Shown here piece after piece: positions 44,615-53,459 of a stretch of DNA of 64,000 nucleotides (position 1 is its first letter; the number at the start of each line of letters is the position of its first letter). Source of the stretch: an uncultured Sphingomonadaceae bacterium (GTDB lineage Bacteria; Pseudomonadota; Alphaproteobacteria; Sphingomonadales; Sphingomonadaceae); contig CALKUK010000015.1 of the NCBI GenBank assembly GCA_937996655.1, forward strand, positions 248,001 to 312,000. Direction: 5' to 3'. The notes beneath the pieces are model-generated. The model was given only the letters and a program-made list of their open reading frames with translations. It did no database searches and was not told the DNA's origin. The translations under genes were made by a program, and so were the position numbers.

Positions 44615-45181
44615 TCAGAAACGGTAGCCAACGCCAAAAATGGCCTGATTACGGTTCACATCGTCGGAGCCATAGCGGGTGTAGCGATATTCGCCCTTCA
44701 CGAACCACTTGTCGGCAATTCGCTGCTCAAGGCCAGCGCCAAGACGGATACCGTCACTGGTGCCCTTTTCATAAGCCCACATGCCATATCCGGCAGCTGC
44801 GCCCTCATAGCCGGCGTTGCTGTAGCCAGCCTTGACATATGCGAGGGTGCCTTCGCCCAGCTTGGCGCCGATGCGGGCGGAGAGTTCAATATCCCTGCGA
44901 GCGACCTGCGAGTAGGCGACGCCAAAATAAGAGCCTTCATCCTTGACAGACGAATAGTCGAGGTCGGCTTCAACGCCGACAATCACGCTTGCCCCAACCG
45001 GAATATCGTAACCGATGCCGACACCTGCTGTCGCGCCATCAACGGTGTAGGCGCTGGAAACGACGTCGTACCCGCCGTGTAGATCAACGCGGAACCCCTG
45101 AAAGCTCTCCGCATGAGCCGCAGTGGAAACAAGAATTGCGATCGGCGCGCAAAAAGTAGCGGCTAAAAGGCGCTTTGTCAT
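44615..45181 (-). CDS. Outer-membrane beta-barrel protein (OmpA-N/opacity type)
   Basis: Protein of 188 residues with a signal peptide ending AAHA. The body has alternating beta strands: FRVDLHGGYDVVSSAYTVDG, IVGVEADLDYSS, GTLAYVKAGYSNAGYEGAAA and WFVKGEYRYTRYGSDD, and ends GVGYRF with a terminal Phe. It matches the small porin-like/OMP_b-brl family. Probably an 8-stranded barrel. Confidence 0.85.
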   Translation of the reverse strand: MTKRLLAATFCAPIAILVSTAAHAESFQGFRVDLHGGYDVVSSAYTVDGATAGVGIGYDIPVGASVIVGVEADLDYSSVKDEGSYFGVAYSQVARRDIELSARIGAKLGEGTLAYVKAGYSNAGYEGAAAGYGMWAYEKGTSDGIRLGAGLEQRIADKWFVKGEYRYTRYGSDDVNRNQAIFGVGYRF

Positions 45182-45365
45182 AAGACCCCCTGAAGGTGAA
45201 TGCTTAGAAATCGGACACGGGCGATTCCCGTAACCTGCAGGTTCTCTAGACTTTCAGGGTGTCAAAACCGGGCATTTGTAGTTGGATGGTGCAGGGCATG
45301 TGCCCCTAAATGGCATAGTTAAATTCCGCACGGCAGCAAACGTAACTTGCCCATGCGCACCTCGG

Positions 45366-45788
45366 TTAGATGGCCTTCAAAAGATCGAGTGTGTGCTTGT
45401 CCCTGATCCCTCGAAACCACCGTTCGAGAGCGGCCTTAAAAAGCTTCTGCTTGGGGTCAGCCTCGGCAAACAAGGTGAGCGAGGAGTGCAGCTTCGTCGC
45501 ATCGATTGAGCCAAGCACAGCTTTAGGATCGGAAAGCGGCAAATCCTGAAGTGCTTCAACGCATTCAAGATAGCGATTGCCCAGAACCGGATGAGCCAGG
45601 TAGGCTCGTGCTTCATTAAGCGAAACGACCCCGTAACGCTGGGCCATCTCGCTCCTGCCCAGTCCCGCCAACTGAGGGAAGATAAACCACATCCAGTGTG
45701 TTGTTTTTCTGCCTCGAATGATCTCGCCAAGAGCTTGAGAATAGATGAGATTTTGCGCCTCAATGAAGCGATCCAGATTGTATTCCAT
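45366..45788 (-). CDS. DUF1810 family protein
   Basis: Protein of 140 residues, the normal length of DUF1810. Conserved segments: LDRFIEAQNLIYSQALGEI, KTTHWMWFIFPQLAGLG, and EARAYLAHPVLGNRYLEC. A second ORF in another frame on the same region is a shadow. No characterised function. Confidence 0.88.
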   Translation of the reverse strand: MEYNLDRFIEAQNLIYSQALGEIIRGRKTTHWMWFIFPQLAGLGRSEMAQRYGVVSLNEARAYLAHPVLGNRYLECVEALQDLPLSDPKAVLGSIDATKLHSSLTLFAEADPKQKLFKAALERWFRGIRDKHTLDLLKAI

Positions 45789-45826
45789 GGAGTGTGGATC
45801 GCTATCAACCGAAAGACTTTGCCGAC

Positions 45827-45920
45827 ATTTTGACCCGCTCAGGTGGACCGTGCCGCAAAGTTATCAGCAACGTAAGGAGCAAACCATACGTGCGGCACGG
45901 CCCGCCTGAACGGGTCAAAT
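45827..45920. repeat. Long imperfect inverted repeat (about 28-base arms)
   Basis: Left arm 45828-45857 and right arm 45891-45920: 28 positions TTGACCCG...CCGTGCCGCA with only three mismatches, separated by 33 bases. It lies between DUF1810 and the tandem-repeat protein gene. It could be a miniature element, a bidirectional terminator or a regulatory stem; no target duplication was seen. Confidence 0.6.
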
Positions 45921-45963
45921 CTCAACTGTGTGTCCAAATCATCACGTACCCTTGTCTTGCTGG

Positions 45964-46353
45964 CTATCGACTGACCTGGATCGTTAGTGGGCATAGGGCA
46001 ACTGAAGAGATTGTTCTAGTGTAGGTATTGCCCAACCCGTCATACATGCACTGCTTCGTCATTCCAGTGACGGCCTCACCAGATTTGTAAGCTGTTATAG
46101 ATCCGCCTGAAGGCTGGCGCATTTGATTGTCAGACGCAGGTGACGGCCGCGAGACTTGGATTGATAAAGGGCAGAGCGCCACTGATGAAATTGTTCTCGT
46201 GTACGTGCTGCCCAAGCCATCATAAATGCACTGCTTGGTCATGCCTGAGGAAACTTCGCCAGTTCTGTATGCGGTTATCGATTGGGCGTTAGCCTGCGAG
46301 GGCGCCAAAAGCGTGCCAACGGCAACCATCGTGAGAAAACCGATCCGCATCAT
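45964..46353 (-). CDS. Small exported protein made of two near-identical repeats
   Basis: Protein of 129 residues: signal peptide (VAVGTLLAPSQANAQ), then two copies of about 45 residues, each starting SITAY, with GMTKQC and YTRTISSVALCPL and ending IQVSR. Each copy has two Cys, separated by a linker of about 12 residues. The unit seems to be a small disulfide-bonded domain. No known family; function unknown. ATG 46353 or 46350. Confidence 0.75.
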   Translation of the reverse strand: MMRIGFLTMVAVGTLLAPSQANAQSITAYRTGEVSSGMTKQCIYDGLGSTYTRTISSVALCPLSIQVSRPSPASDNQMRQPSGGSITAYKSGEAVTGMTKQCMYDGLGNTYTRTISSVALCPLTIQVSR

Positions 46354-46451
46354 TACCTCGCACGTCTGAATTTACAGGTACCGTACCCTTCGACTGGAAC
46401 AAAGCCAGGCATGATTGCCATATGTCGGTGCCACTATGTCCCCGAATGGCA

Positions 46452-47978
46452 TTACTCGGCTTTTTCATGGGCCGGATCAGACGATCCAACCACCCGACTT
46501 AGAAGCACAACCATCGCCCACGTATCCCGCTCGCAATATGCTTCGAGGGCCGAGGCGATTTTGGCCCTGAGTTCAGGCGCGCAGTTAGGGGACGCCGCCT
46601 CAAGCCAGGCGAGCTGTGCAGCGGCCCCATCGCCAACTTCAAGGCCGGAATAATCGAGTTCAGGCGCAATTGTGGGAAGCACCTTTTTGATCGACCAGCT
46701 GCCGCGTTGATCTCTGTGGTAATAATGAGCTTGGGTAACAGGCAGGAGGTCGACGAACCTCTCTGCAATGGCCAAAAGCTCAGGCGCCAAGTCGGGCAGT
46801 GCATCTGCCAAGCCCCTGACACAACTCCGCTCAAAGCTCGCATTATAGGCTATGATGGAACCAGCGGTACCGACGCATTCGATAAGCGCCTCTGCGCATA
46901 TGCGTCGAGGATCGTCGCCATCCACGCTCAGGAAACTGCGATGGGTTATGGACCCATCTGTAAGCTCAGTATGGCAGGAAAACTGAAATGGGACCTGCTG
47001 ATATGGCTTGGTACCAACCCAGGCCGGCACGGGGAGAGCAATCGTCTCAAAGTCCAAATAATGCCTCGGAAAGTGCCAGTTTTCTGTGGCCGTCATCGCA
47101 CCGACAGGGTCATGATAAGGGACCCCTGAGACCGTTGCCTGATGAACAATGCGGTGTTGGGGTTTCTTGAGAAAATCGACTGACAGTTCTCTGAGATCGA
47201 AGATCCCCTCCTGGGCCATTTCATCTGCAAGGCGCCGACCCACTCGAGGCAGAATATCGATTGGCCATTCTGGCGGCTCTGGGAGATTCTTGGCGCAATA
47301 GGCTTGAAACTCGCAACTGAATGGCTTCGAGCAGTGTGCACCAACCTCTACCGCGGGTTCATCGCCTGCTAACGTTTCTCTGGCTTGGGCGGCCAGGTTC
47401 GCTCGTCCTTCTGCAATGGGACGTACAGCTTCCAAAAGAGGCGCGTCGCGGAGCAAGCCCGCATAGTTTCCTGTCTCGGTCAGAACGAAACTCGTATCGA
47501 TATGGCGGATCGTCGCAGCCTCGATTTCGATGCCGCAGCCCTCGAGAACCCAAACCTGAGTTGCCAGATCTCCGAGGTGGTAATCCTTAACACCAGTCGA
47601 GCTCTTGACCTCCGCCATCTTCCAAGCGCTGCCGTAAGCCGGCTCCATGATGTCGACCTGTACCAGCACGCCATCGTGTACGAATGTTGCTTCATAGATT
47701 GGGCCTTTGTGCCCCGCAGCCAGCAAATTGGCGGTTTGCTCGAGAGCGGCTTTCAGATCCGGCTGCGCTTCAATCATGACGCCACCAGGCACGAGGTCGC
47801 AAGCAATCGCGCCAACCTGGTGACCTGCGGCGAACCTCAGTTCTGATTGTGCTTGGGTTTCAGCCAAATCCCGGCGGTGCACCGAAAGCCAGAGCTTCTT
47901 GGAACACTGCTCGAATGCTGTGATCCGAGATTTCGAAAGACCATGGGCCTTTCCTTCGAGGCTTTGTCCCCCGCTCAC
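46452..47978 (-). CDS. DUF2779 protein: PD-(D/E)XK-like (Cas4-type) plus DEDD exonuclease
   Basis: Protein of 508 residues, of the DUF2779 family. N-terminal half: SKSRITAFEQCSKKLWL, VDIMEPAYGSAWKMAEVKSS (the PD-(D/E)XK-like core) and a Cys cluster, CSKPFSCEFQAYC, that suggests an Fe-S cluster as in Cas4/AddB nucleases. C-terminal half: HYLDFETIALPVP (DEDD motif I), AYNASFE (motif II) and CERDTWAMVVL (motif III), a 3'-5' exonuclease. It follows the YbjN gene by 32 bases. Probably a DNA or RNA processing enzyme of the accessory cluster. Confidence 0.83.
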   Translation of the reverse strand: MSGGQSLEGKAHGLSKSRITAFEQCSKKLWLSVHRRDLAETQAQSELRFAAGHQVGAIACDLVPGGVMIEAQPDLKAALEQTANLLAAGHKGPIYEATFVHDGVLVQVDIMEPAYGSAWKMAEVKSSTGVKDYHLGDLATQVWVLEGCGIEIEAATIRHIDTSFVLTETGNYAGLLRDAPLLEAVRPIAEGRANLAAQARETLAGDEPAVEVGAHCSKPFSCEFQAYCAKNLPEPPEWPIDILPRVGRRLADEMAQEGIFDLRELSVDFLKKPQHRIVHQATVSGVPYHDPVGAMTATENWHFPRHYLDFETIALPVPAWVGTKPYQQVPFQFSCHTELTDGSITHRSFLSVDGDDPRRICAEALIECVGTAGSIIAYNASFERSCVRGLADALPDLAPELLAIAERFVDLLPVTQAHYYHRDQRGSWSIKKVLPTIAPELDYSGLEVGDGAAAQLAWLEAASPNCAPELRAKIASALEAYCERDTWAMVVLLSRVVGSSDPAHEKAE

Positions 47979-48010
47979 CTATATTCCGATCATCAAATTT
48001 CGTCGTCTCA

Positions 48011-49054
48011 TCAGTTCAGCACTCTGCTGGGCGAAGATTGGACATAATCAAGAATGGGTTCAGGGTCTATTGGGCCGCCCTCAAGCGACAACGGCGTCCA
48101 GTCCCCAACCATTCTTGTAGCGAGATCCTGAGCTTCTCCGCTGAGTTTTTCCATTAATCGATCTCTCAATTCTCCAGCCTGATATCTCGTTTGGCCTTCT
48201 GGCAAGTCGCGACATGCCAGCATCGCAAATTTTGCGGCCTCGATAAGTGCAGCTTCTTCCTGTTCAGTTTCAGCGAGAATGCGCGCAAGGCCATAATATG
48301 CGGAAGGGTGCCCCCGTTCCGCAGCGCGAGTAAAGAAATGCGCGGCCATCGGAGCAGATTCGCTCACCTCGATGCCGCTCTCGTAGACTTCTCCGAGACT
48401 GTTAAGGGAAGGCCCATAACCCGCACGCGCGTTGGCCACATAGACAGCTAGCGCTTTGGCTGGATCGGAATCTGGACCCCACATCATGGTCGTTGCGGAC
48501 TTATGCCGCTCAATCAGCACATTCAGGGCCTCATCGCTCGAGGCGAAGGCACGCTTACCCATGTCTTCAATCAGACGGATGTACATATCGGCCACCGCGT
48601 AAAACTCGTCGTCTGTAAGCCCGATCGGGCAATAATGGTCGAGTTTGACGGTGAGGCTGTATCGGTCCTGGTCAGCAGAGATGGTGGCCTTGGCGTAGCG
48701 CCAGTCATGATTGAACCGGTTGCAGAGCATCACGAAGCGCCTTGCATCCAAAGAGGACAAGCCACCCCATCCGCCATCGAATTGGATCGAACGTGCCTCG
48801 CTGTCCGGATCTGAGAGTTGATCGGAAAAGGCGTAAATATTGAACTTGGTGCCGTTGGTCGCGCTCTCGACCCAGCACCAGTCCTCGCCTTCGGCAATCT
48901 TACCCCTGTAACCCATCTCCTGCATCAAGCGGGCAATTCGGTTCAAAGTAACCGGTTGGGCGAAGGTTTCATCTGCTTCACCATCGGTTGCCTCTATCTC
49001 GGTCTCTTTGCCTTTCCCTCGGCCCACCAAAGCGGCGATCTTGTTAATTGCCAT
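48011..49054 (-). CDS. YbjN-domain protein with C-terminal Sel1-like repeats
   Basis: Protein of 347 residues. Residues 35-165 look like a YbjN domain (LMQEMGYRGKIAEGEDWCWV, FVMLCNRFNHDWRYAKATI, and MYIRLIEDM). The C-terminal part has Sel1-like repeats (SLNSLGEVYESG and FTRAAERGHPSAYYGLA). The combination is uncommon; role unknown. It precedes the DUF2779 gene and follows the MetK-like gene after 118 bases. Confidence 0.7.
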   Translation of the reverse strand: MAINKIAALVGRGKGKETEIEATDGEADETFAQPVTLNRIARLMQEMGYRGKIAEGEDWCWVESATNGTKFNIYAFSDQLSDPDSEARSIQFDGGWGGLSSLDARRFVMLCNRFNHDWRYAKATISADQDRYSLTVKLDHYCPIGLTDDEFYAVADMYIRLIEDMGKRAFASSDEALNVLIERHKSATTMMWGPDSDPAKALAVYVANARAGYGPSLNSLGEVYESGIEVSESAPMAAHFFTRAAERGHPSAYYGLARILAETEQEEAALIEAAKFAMLACRDLPEGQTRYQAGELRDRLMEKLSGEAQDLATRMVGDWTPLSLEGGPIDPEPILDYVQSSPSRVLN

Positions 49055-49172
49055 GTAAAATCTCCACTTCTCCGGGGCCGTCAGGCGTCTGGTTCCTCAC
49101 AATTCACCCTATCTCGAACCGGTCTAAACGGGGAGTGATTCAGTCTTCTGAAATGCCATTCAGGGACACACT

Positions 49173-50210
49173 TCAGGGGAGTGCCAATGAGCGATAGACG
49201 TCCTCCGGGAGAAGTCTGTCTCTAAGGCCCGAATGAGTGAAAGATGACGGCTTCGGCGCAGTCCCCCCTCCAATCATTTCCGTCACGAGGTCGAGCGGAC
49301 TATCGATGCCGGGGGCATATGCGAGCCTAAGCAGGCATTCCTGAGCGCCAGACTGGACTGCTGCAATGGCCGCCTGTCGAACTGCTTTCGCTCCTATTCG
49401 GTCAATGTGGGTCCAGTGTTTGCCGGAGAGCGCACCGCCACCGATTGGGATCCTTGGCCCGTAATAGTCGGCTACCAGTTTCCTCCCAGTCTGGCCGTTA
49501 TCCCCATCGCTGCCGGCCTGGATCAAGGGGCCGTTTGGGTTGATCAGCAATTCGATATCTTCAAATCGCGCAGTCCAGCGCTCATCCGAAGTCTGCAGTC
49601 GTAAATAGGCTTCACAGAGGACCTGGCCGACTGACGCAACGAAAGGAAGGAACGGCGCGCCGTCGTTTTGCTGCAGAGTGACGAGGATGTGTTCGAGCTC
49701 GAAGCAGCCATTCTCCTCGCGTAGGCGCACAAGCACCTTGCCGTCCGGTCCATGCCCCGAGAGCCGTCCTGCGCGACAAGAGTTGAACAGCGCATCTCGC
49801 AGGGCAAGGGCGAGGAAATGCTCCGGGGGAAGATAGGCAACTTTAGCGTCGTATCCGGCCCAGCCTGTAATCACGCACTGGTCGTTGACATGATGAGACC
49901 ATGGCACGGGGTCACGTGTTTCCAGGCAGAGTGCCGAGTGAATGCGATACCTACTGGCATCAATCCAGTTGGAGCCATCGAGACCTATCGATCGGCCCGC
50001 TTCGGTCACGATTTCTAGAAGTGCTCGTTCGAACGGAACACTGGTTGCCACGCCGCCCGAAATCCACATTTGATCTGACCAGATGGAGACCTCCACCTGA
50101 GCATAGGCATCTCTGTCGAGCTTGGTCGCTTCCTGCACGATAGCGTCCGCAACCAGGTCGCAGAATTTATCTGGGTGGCCGGGAAGAACGGCTTCACTGA
50201 ACCGGATCAT
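49173..50210 (-). CDS. Divergent S-adenosylmethionine synthetase homologue (MetK-like)
   Basis: Protein of 345 residues, shorter than housekeeping MetK (about 385-400). Seen: SEAVLPGHPDK (Glu6, His12, Asp14), NDQCVITGWA (Asp110), PDGK (Lys158), GDNGQTGRK (Arg243, Lys244), GGGALSGKHWTHID (Lys264, Asp270). By eye these line up with the ATP/methionine and triphosphate residues of E. coli MetK, but the Lys at the K269-equivalent is His. So it may be an active enzyme of altered specificity. It is the last gene of the quartet, overlapping the VWA gene by 4 bases. Not a housekeeping context. Confidence 0.8.
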   Translation of the reverse strand: MIRFSEAVLPGHPDKFCDLVADAIVQEATKLDRDAYAQVEVSIWSDQMWISGGVATSVPFERALLEIVTEAGRSIGLDGSNWIDASRYRIHSALCLETRDPVPWSHHVNDQCVITGWAGYDAKVAYLPPEHFLALALRDALFNSCRAGRLSGHGPDGKVLVRLREENGCFELEHILVTLQQNDGAPFLPFVASVGQVLCEAYLRLQTSDERWTARFEDIELLINPNGPLIQAGSDGDNGQTGRKLVADYYGPRIPIGGGALSGKHWTHIDRIGAKAVRQAAIAAVQSGAQECLLRLAYAPGIDSPLDLVTEMIGGGTAPKPSSFTHSGLRDRLLPEDVYRSLALP

Positions 50211-51556
50211 GAGGGGTACCTTTGCAATTGGGTGTAAGGAATGCCGGCGGTTCTCAAGGCAGCAGGCGATCCGTGCCGTGCGATGATTGCATGCAGACGA
50301 GCATTAGAGCGTGCTGCGGCAACTAGACCGGGGTCGAGGGCTTCGATGAACCCGTCAGTGACCACAACGGCTGCTCGTGGGCGCGTTTCGATGACATGTC
50401 GCAAGACGCAGGCCATGCTAGTGCCGCCCGTGGTTGAAGTGACAAGCCTGCCGGATTTGATCCGTGCGGGGACTACTTCATCGCTGAAGGCCCAGAAGGG
50501 CCGCCGGATGTGACCGGAAAGCCTGGCCAACAAAGCAATGAGCGCGGGCATCTCAGTATTCATTGAACCTGAGACATCGAGATAAACCTGAGTGGTTGCA
50601 CCTCTGCGTGCCACAGTGCTCTCCCAGCGCGACTGAGGCAGCATGGGGTCCCAAAGCGCTCTCACAAAAGCTCTGCGGTCTACTGAGGACAGAATTGGCA
50701 GCTGGATCGAGTAGGTCTCGCTTTCCGTTCGACGCGCTTTGGGGTCTGGAAGAACATGACGTCGCAGAACCTCCAGCGTCGACTTTTCCCATTGTCGGAC
50801 AGGATCTTTGGACGCCTGCTCGAGGTCGGCAAGAGCCTGACTATGTCCGAGCCCGGCGCGTTGACTGCGCCAAATGCCAGCACCAGTCATTTCGCGCATT
50901 GCCTGTTCGAGCGCTTCTGTGATTTTGCTGGGCAAACGACCGCCCAGTTCGTCATGATTGCCTATCAGGTCACCATGATACTCCGCCTCTGCCGGCAAGG
51001 AGACCGAGCCAGCGTCCTGTGATTGAGAACGAACAACTTCTTCGGCAAGTTCGGCAATGTCATCAGCGATAAGAGAGCCGTCATACAGGCCTTGCCAGGC
51101 ACGACTTATCGGCGACGAATTGCTTTTGCGGCACAATTCCAATTTTTCAGTGGCATTTGGGGGGCGTAGGAGTTTCGCAATCCCTTCAGCCTGTGCGTAG
51201 TAGGATCTGAAAAATGAGGCCCATTCGTCGCCCTGCGTGCGGCAGATGATCGCATTGATCACCGCGTCAAATGCAATGTGCCTCGCGCGTGTAAGTGGCC
51301 CTACGCTTTCTGTGTGCCGAAGCAGCACGTGGAGGAACTCGTGCACGATCACTGCCTTCACGTGATTTTCCGTGTGGCAGTGCTGGGCAATGAAATCTGG
51401 GTTCACCAGAAAGCGCGGCTGGGCCTCGCAGCTCACAGCAAGCGTTGGAACACTATCGGTAAAGTTTACCTCAAGGATCCGCAGAACTGCACGGACGGCG
51501 AAGGGGTTTTCATCGATGAGTTCGCGATATAGCGCGATGAAGTAATCCTGGTTCAT
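50207..51556 (-). CDS. Zincin metallopeptidase-like plus VWA-domain protein
   Basis: Protein of 449 residues. N-terminal part (DUF2201-like): AVIVHEFLHVLLRHTE contains HExxH, and FDAVINAII follows at the usual distance. C-terminal VWA-type domain: TTQVYLDVSGSMN (MIDAS DxSxS), WAFSDEVVPARIKSG, TGGTSMACVLRHVIE, and VVVTDGFIEALDPGL (second Asp). The pairing with a MoxR ATPase is typical of MoxR-VWA chaperone systems. The ATG overlaps the upstream stop and its own stop overlaps the MetK-like start. Confidence 0.85.
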   Translation of the reverse strand: MNQDYFIALYRELIDENPFAVRAVLRILEVNFTDSVPTLAVSCEAQPRFLVNPDFIAQHCHTENHVKAVIVHEFLHVLLRHTESVGPLTRARHIAFDAVINAIICRTQGDEWASFFRSYYAQAEGIAKLLRPPNATEKLELCRKSNSSPISRAWQGLYDGSLIADDIAELAEEVVRSQSQDAGSVSLPAEAEYHGDLIGNHDELGGRLPSKITEALEQAMREMTGAGIWRSQRAGLGHSQALADLEQASKDPVRQWEKSTLEVLRRHVLPDPKARRTESETYSIQLPILSSVDRRAFVRALWDPMLPQSRWESTVARRGATTQVYLDVSGSMNTEMPALIALLARLSGHIRRPFWAFSDEVVPARIKSGRLVTSTTGGTSMACVLRHVIETRPRAAVVVTDGFIEALDPGLVAAARSNARLHAIIARHGSPAALRTAGIPYTQLQRYPS

Positions 51557-52005
51557 TGATAGAAGCTCCCCGGATCATAGAGCTCGAGGCGGCGACCAAG
51601 GCTCGCCTCCGTCCAGATAACCGGTCTGAGGGGGTCATAGATGGCACCTGTGGCAAGGCCGAGGATCAGGGCTTCGCGCAGGATCACTTCGGGCTTTTCC
51701 AGCCTGACATCCTTTGGCGAAAAGTGTCCCGGAGCCGGGCGCGCCATCAGGCGCCGAGGGGGGTGGTCAAAGAGGTCGCGGAGTTCCTCGGGGCTATGGC
51801 ACCCGGCATCGCTCAGCAGGTCTTCCATGAATTCGCGAGGACTGGCCCCGATCCCGAACCAGATGCCTACTCGCAATACGAGTGGGATCTTCACGAATGC
51901 GTCACCCGGGCCAAGCAGGGAACTTGCCAAATGTTCCCTATGGCGGCGGCTCATTGGAGCTCCCGAGTTCGCGTATCGGATCTGATTTTCGTTGATAGAG
52001 ATCAC
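51553..52005 (-). CDS. Unknown protein of the MoxR-VWA quartet
   Basis: Protein of 150 residues with no recognised domain; it is probably soluble and helical with DAFVKIPLVLRVGIWFGIG near residue 35. It overlaps the AAA gene stop at its start and the VWA gene start at its end (4 bases each), so it is translated with them. It may be an adapter or regulator of the pair. Confidence 0.7.
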   Translation of the reverse strand: MISINENQIRYANSGAPMSRRHREHLASSLLGPGDAFVKIPLVLRVGIWFGIGASPREFMEDLLSDAGCHSPEELRDLFDHPPRRLMARPAPGHFSPKDVRLEKPEVILREALILGLATGAIYDPLRPVIWTEASLGRRLELYDPGSFYQ

Positions 52006-53450
52006 GGTTGCACCCGTGCCCGTATCAGGTCGATCGCATCCCGAATGTCTTCCTCGAACTGCTCAGGCCGTTCGAGTGGTACCCGTTCGACGAGGCAGTG
52101 ATAGAAAAACTGCCGAGCACGGGAGAGACGTGAACCGGACAAAGTCTGGAGATGACGCGCCACCCTGGTCAGTTCTGCAGGTTGGGTTGCGCTGACGCCA
52201 TGAGGCTGTGACCACTCGAGGTGCCCATCTACCTCAAGGATAGGCCCCGCTATCCGGGCGAGATCATTCACGCCTTCTGCGCCGATTGGTAGATGGCCCG
52301 CAGACGCTGCGGGATATGTCACGTAGGCGAATGCTGCAGCCCTGTCTTTCCGCTCTGTCGCGAGAAGCTGGGCAACCGCTTGGGTGCCCGCATCAGAAGA
52401 TGGGCACCTATCGAGCAGTATTTCCACCTTTCGCGCAATGGAAGGTTCGGACAGAAAGGCGTGGACCCAAGCGGCCTGCGTGCTGTTTGCCGTGTCCCAT
52501 GCAGCGCGATGTGCAGCCTGAACGATTTCTGCAGCCAGTTGTTGCCCCCACGCCCTATGCGGGAGGCTACAGCTCAAGATGGTTAGATAAACCTCTTCTC
52601 GCACACCTGCACTGATGATCCCGGCAGCAAGTAGGCTTCGCGCGAGAAGCCGTGTACGACGGGGGGAAATCCTGATGCCGGCGACCACGAGATGATTGGT
52701 GACGGCCGTAACGTAGTCCAGAAGATGTGGCGGACAGCATTCCAGTTGCGCCACAAAAGCCTTCCTCCACCCTGCCAATGCCTCAAACAGCACTCCGCCA
52801 TCCACAGCAATTCGACCTTCGCCGGCGGGGGTGGCTATGGCTCTGCGTTCCTGTTCGTTCAGGTTTTCCCAATCAGCGGCTTCAACAAAGAGGCTGAATC
52901 TGTCGGCCAATGCAGGATCGAGTGGCTCGGAGCCCAGGTAATCATCGTCGCCACCTTGATCGCCAGATGGCGGGTTCATTGCTGCCCACCTGAAGCGCAG
53001 ATTGGAAAGCGCGATGCCCTGGATTTTGCGCTCGTGAACGAGGGCAAACAGGCGGTTCTGATGTTCGGGTTTGCAGCGGCTGATCTCGTCAATCAGGACG
53101 GATTGTGCAGGCCAAACTGTAGCCGGCGTCTCCAGAAAGCGGACAGTGCCGGCTTCCTGGTCTGGAAATGGAAAGCCCACCAGATCATCAAAAGAGATAA
53201 GGGACGCGTTGTAGTGGCGGTGCTCTAAGGAAAGAGCCTCGGACAGAGAGTTAAGCAAATAGGTCTTGCCGGTCCCTGATCGACCGATCAGCAGGAGCGG
53301 ATCTTCAGTAACCAGAGCAGCCAGGATGGCTACCTCGAGGTCATCAAAGCCATAAACGCCAAGGCCTGGAAGGAATTTGGCTGGCTTTTGGGGCTTGCTG
53401 CCCTCAGATGGCCCTATTTGAGATACTTGGTTGAGTGTCGGGGCATTCAT
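52002..53450 (-). CDS. MoxR-type AAA+ ATPase
   Basis: Protein of 482 residues. AAA+ motifs: Walker A LIGRSGTGKTYLLN, Walker B SVLIDEISRC, sensor 1 RWAAMNPP, and an arginine-finger-like LADRFSLF. The C-terminal 250 residues are all helical, without a known domain. MoxR ATPases remodel partners together with VWA proteins. The ATG (53450) follows GAGGA but that site lies in a stem-loop. It overlaps the next gene by 4 bases. Confidence 0.88.
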   Translation of the reverse strand: MNAPTLNQVSQIGPSEGSKPQKPAKFLPGLGVYGFDDLEVAILAALVTEDPLLLIGRSGTGKTYLLNSLSEALSLEHRHYNASLISFDDLVGFPFPDQEAGTVRFLETPATVWPAQSVLIDEISRCKPEHQNRLFALVHERKIQGIALSNLRFRWAAMNPPSGDQGGDDDYLGSEPLDPALADRFSLFVEAADWENLNEQERRAIATPAGEGRIAVDGGVLFEALAGWRKAFVAQLECCPPHLLDYVTAVTNHLVVAGIRISPRRTRLLARSLLAAGIISAGVREEVYLTILSCSLPHRAWGQQLAAEIVQAAHRAAWDTANSTQAAWVHAFLSEPSIARKVEILLDRCPSSDAGTQAVAQLLATERKDRAAAFAYVTYPAASAGHLPIGAEGVNDLARIAGPILEVDGHLEWSQPHGVSATQPAELTRVARHLQTLSGSRLSRARQFFYHCLVERVPLERPEQFEEDIRDAIDLIRARVQP

Positions 53451-53459
53451 TTTTTTAGT

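Noticed and set aside
47385..47846. 153-residue plus-strand frame antisense to the DUF2779 gene
   Set aside because: No homology pattern and lies wholly within a well-supported gene.
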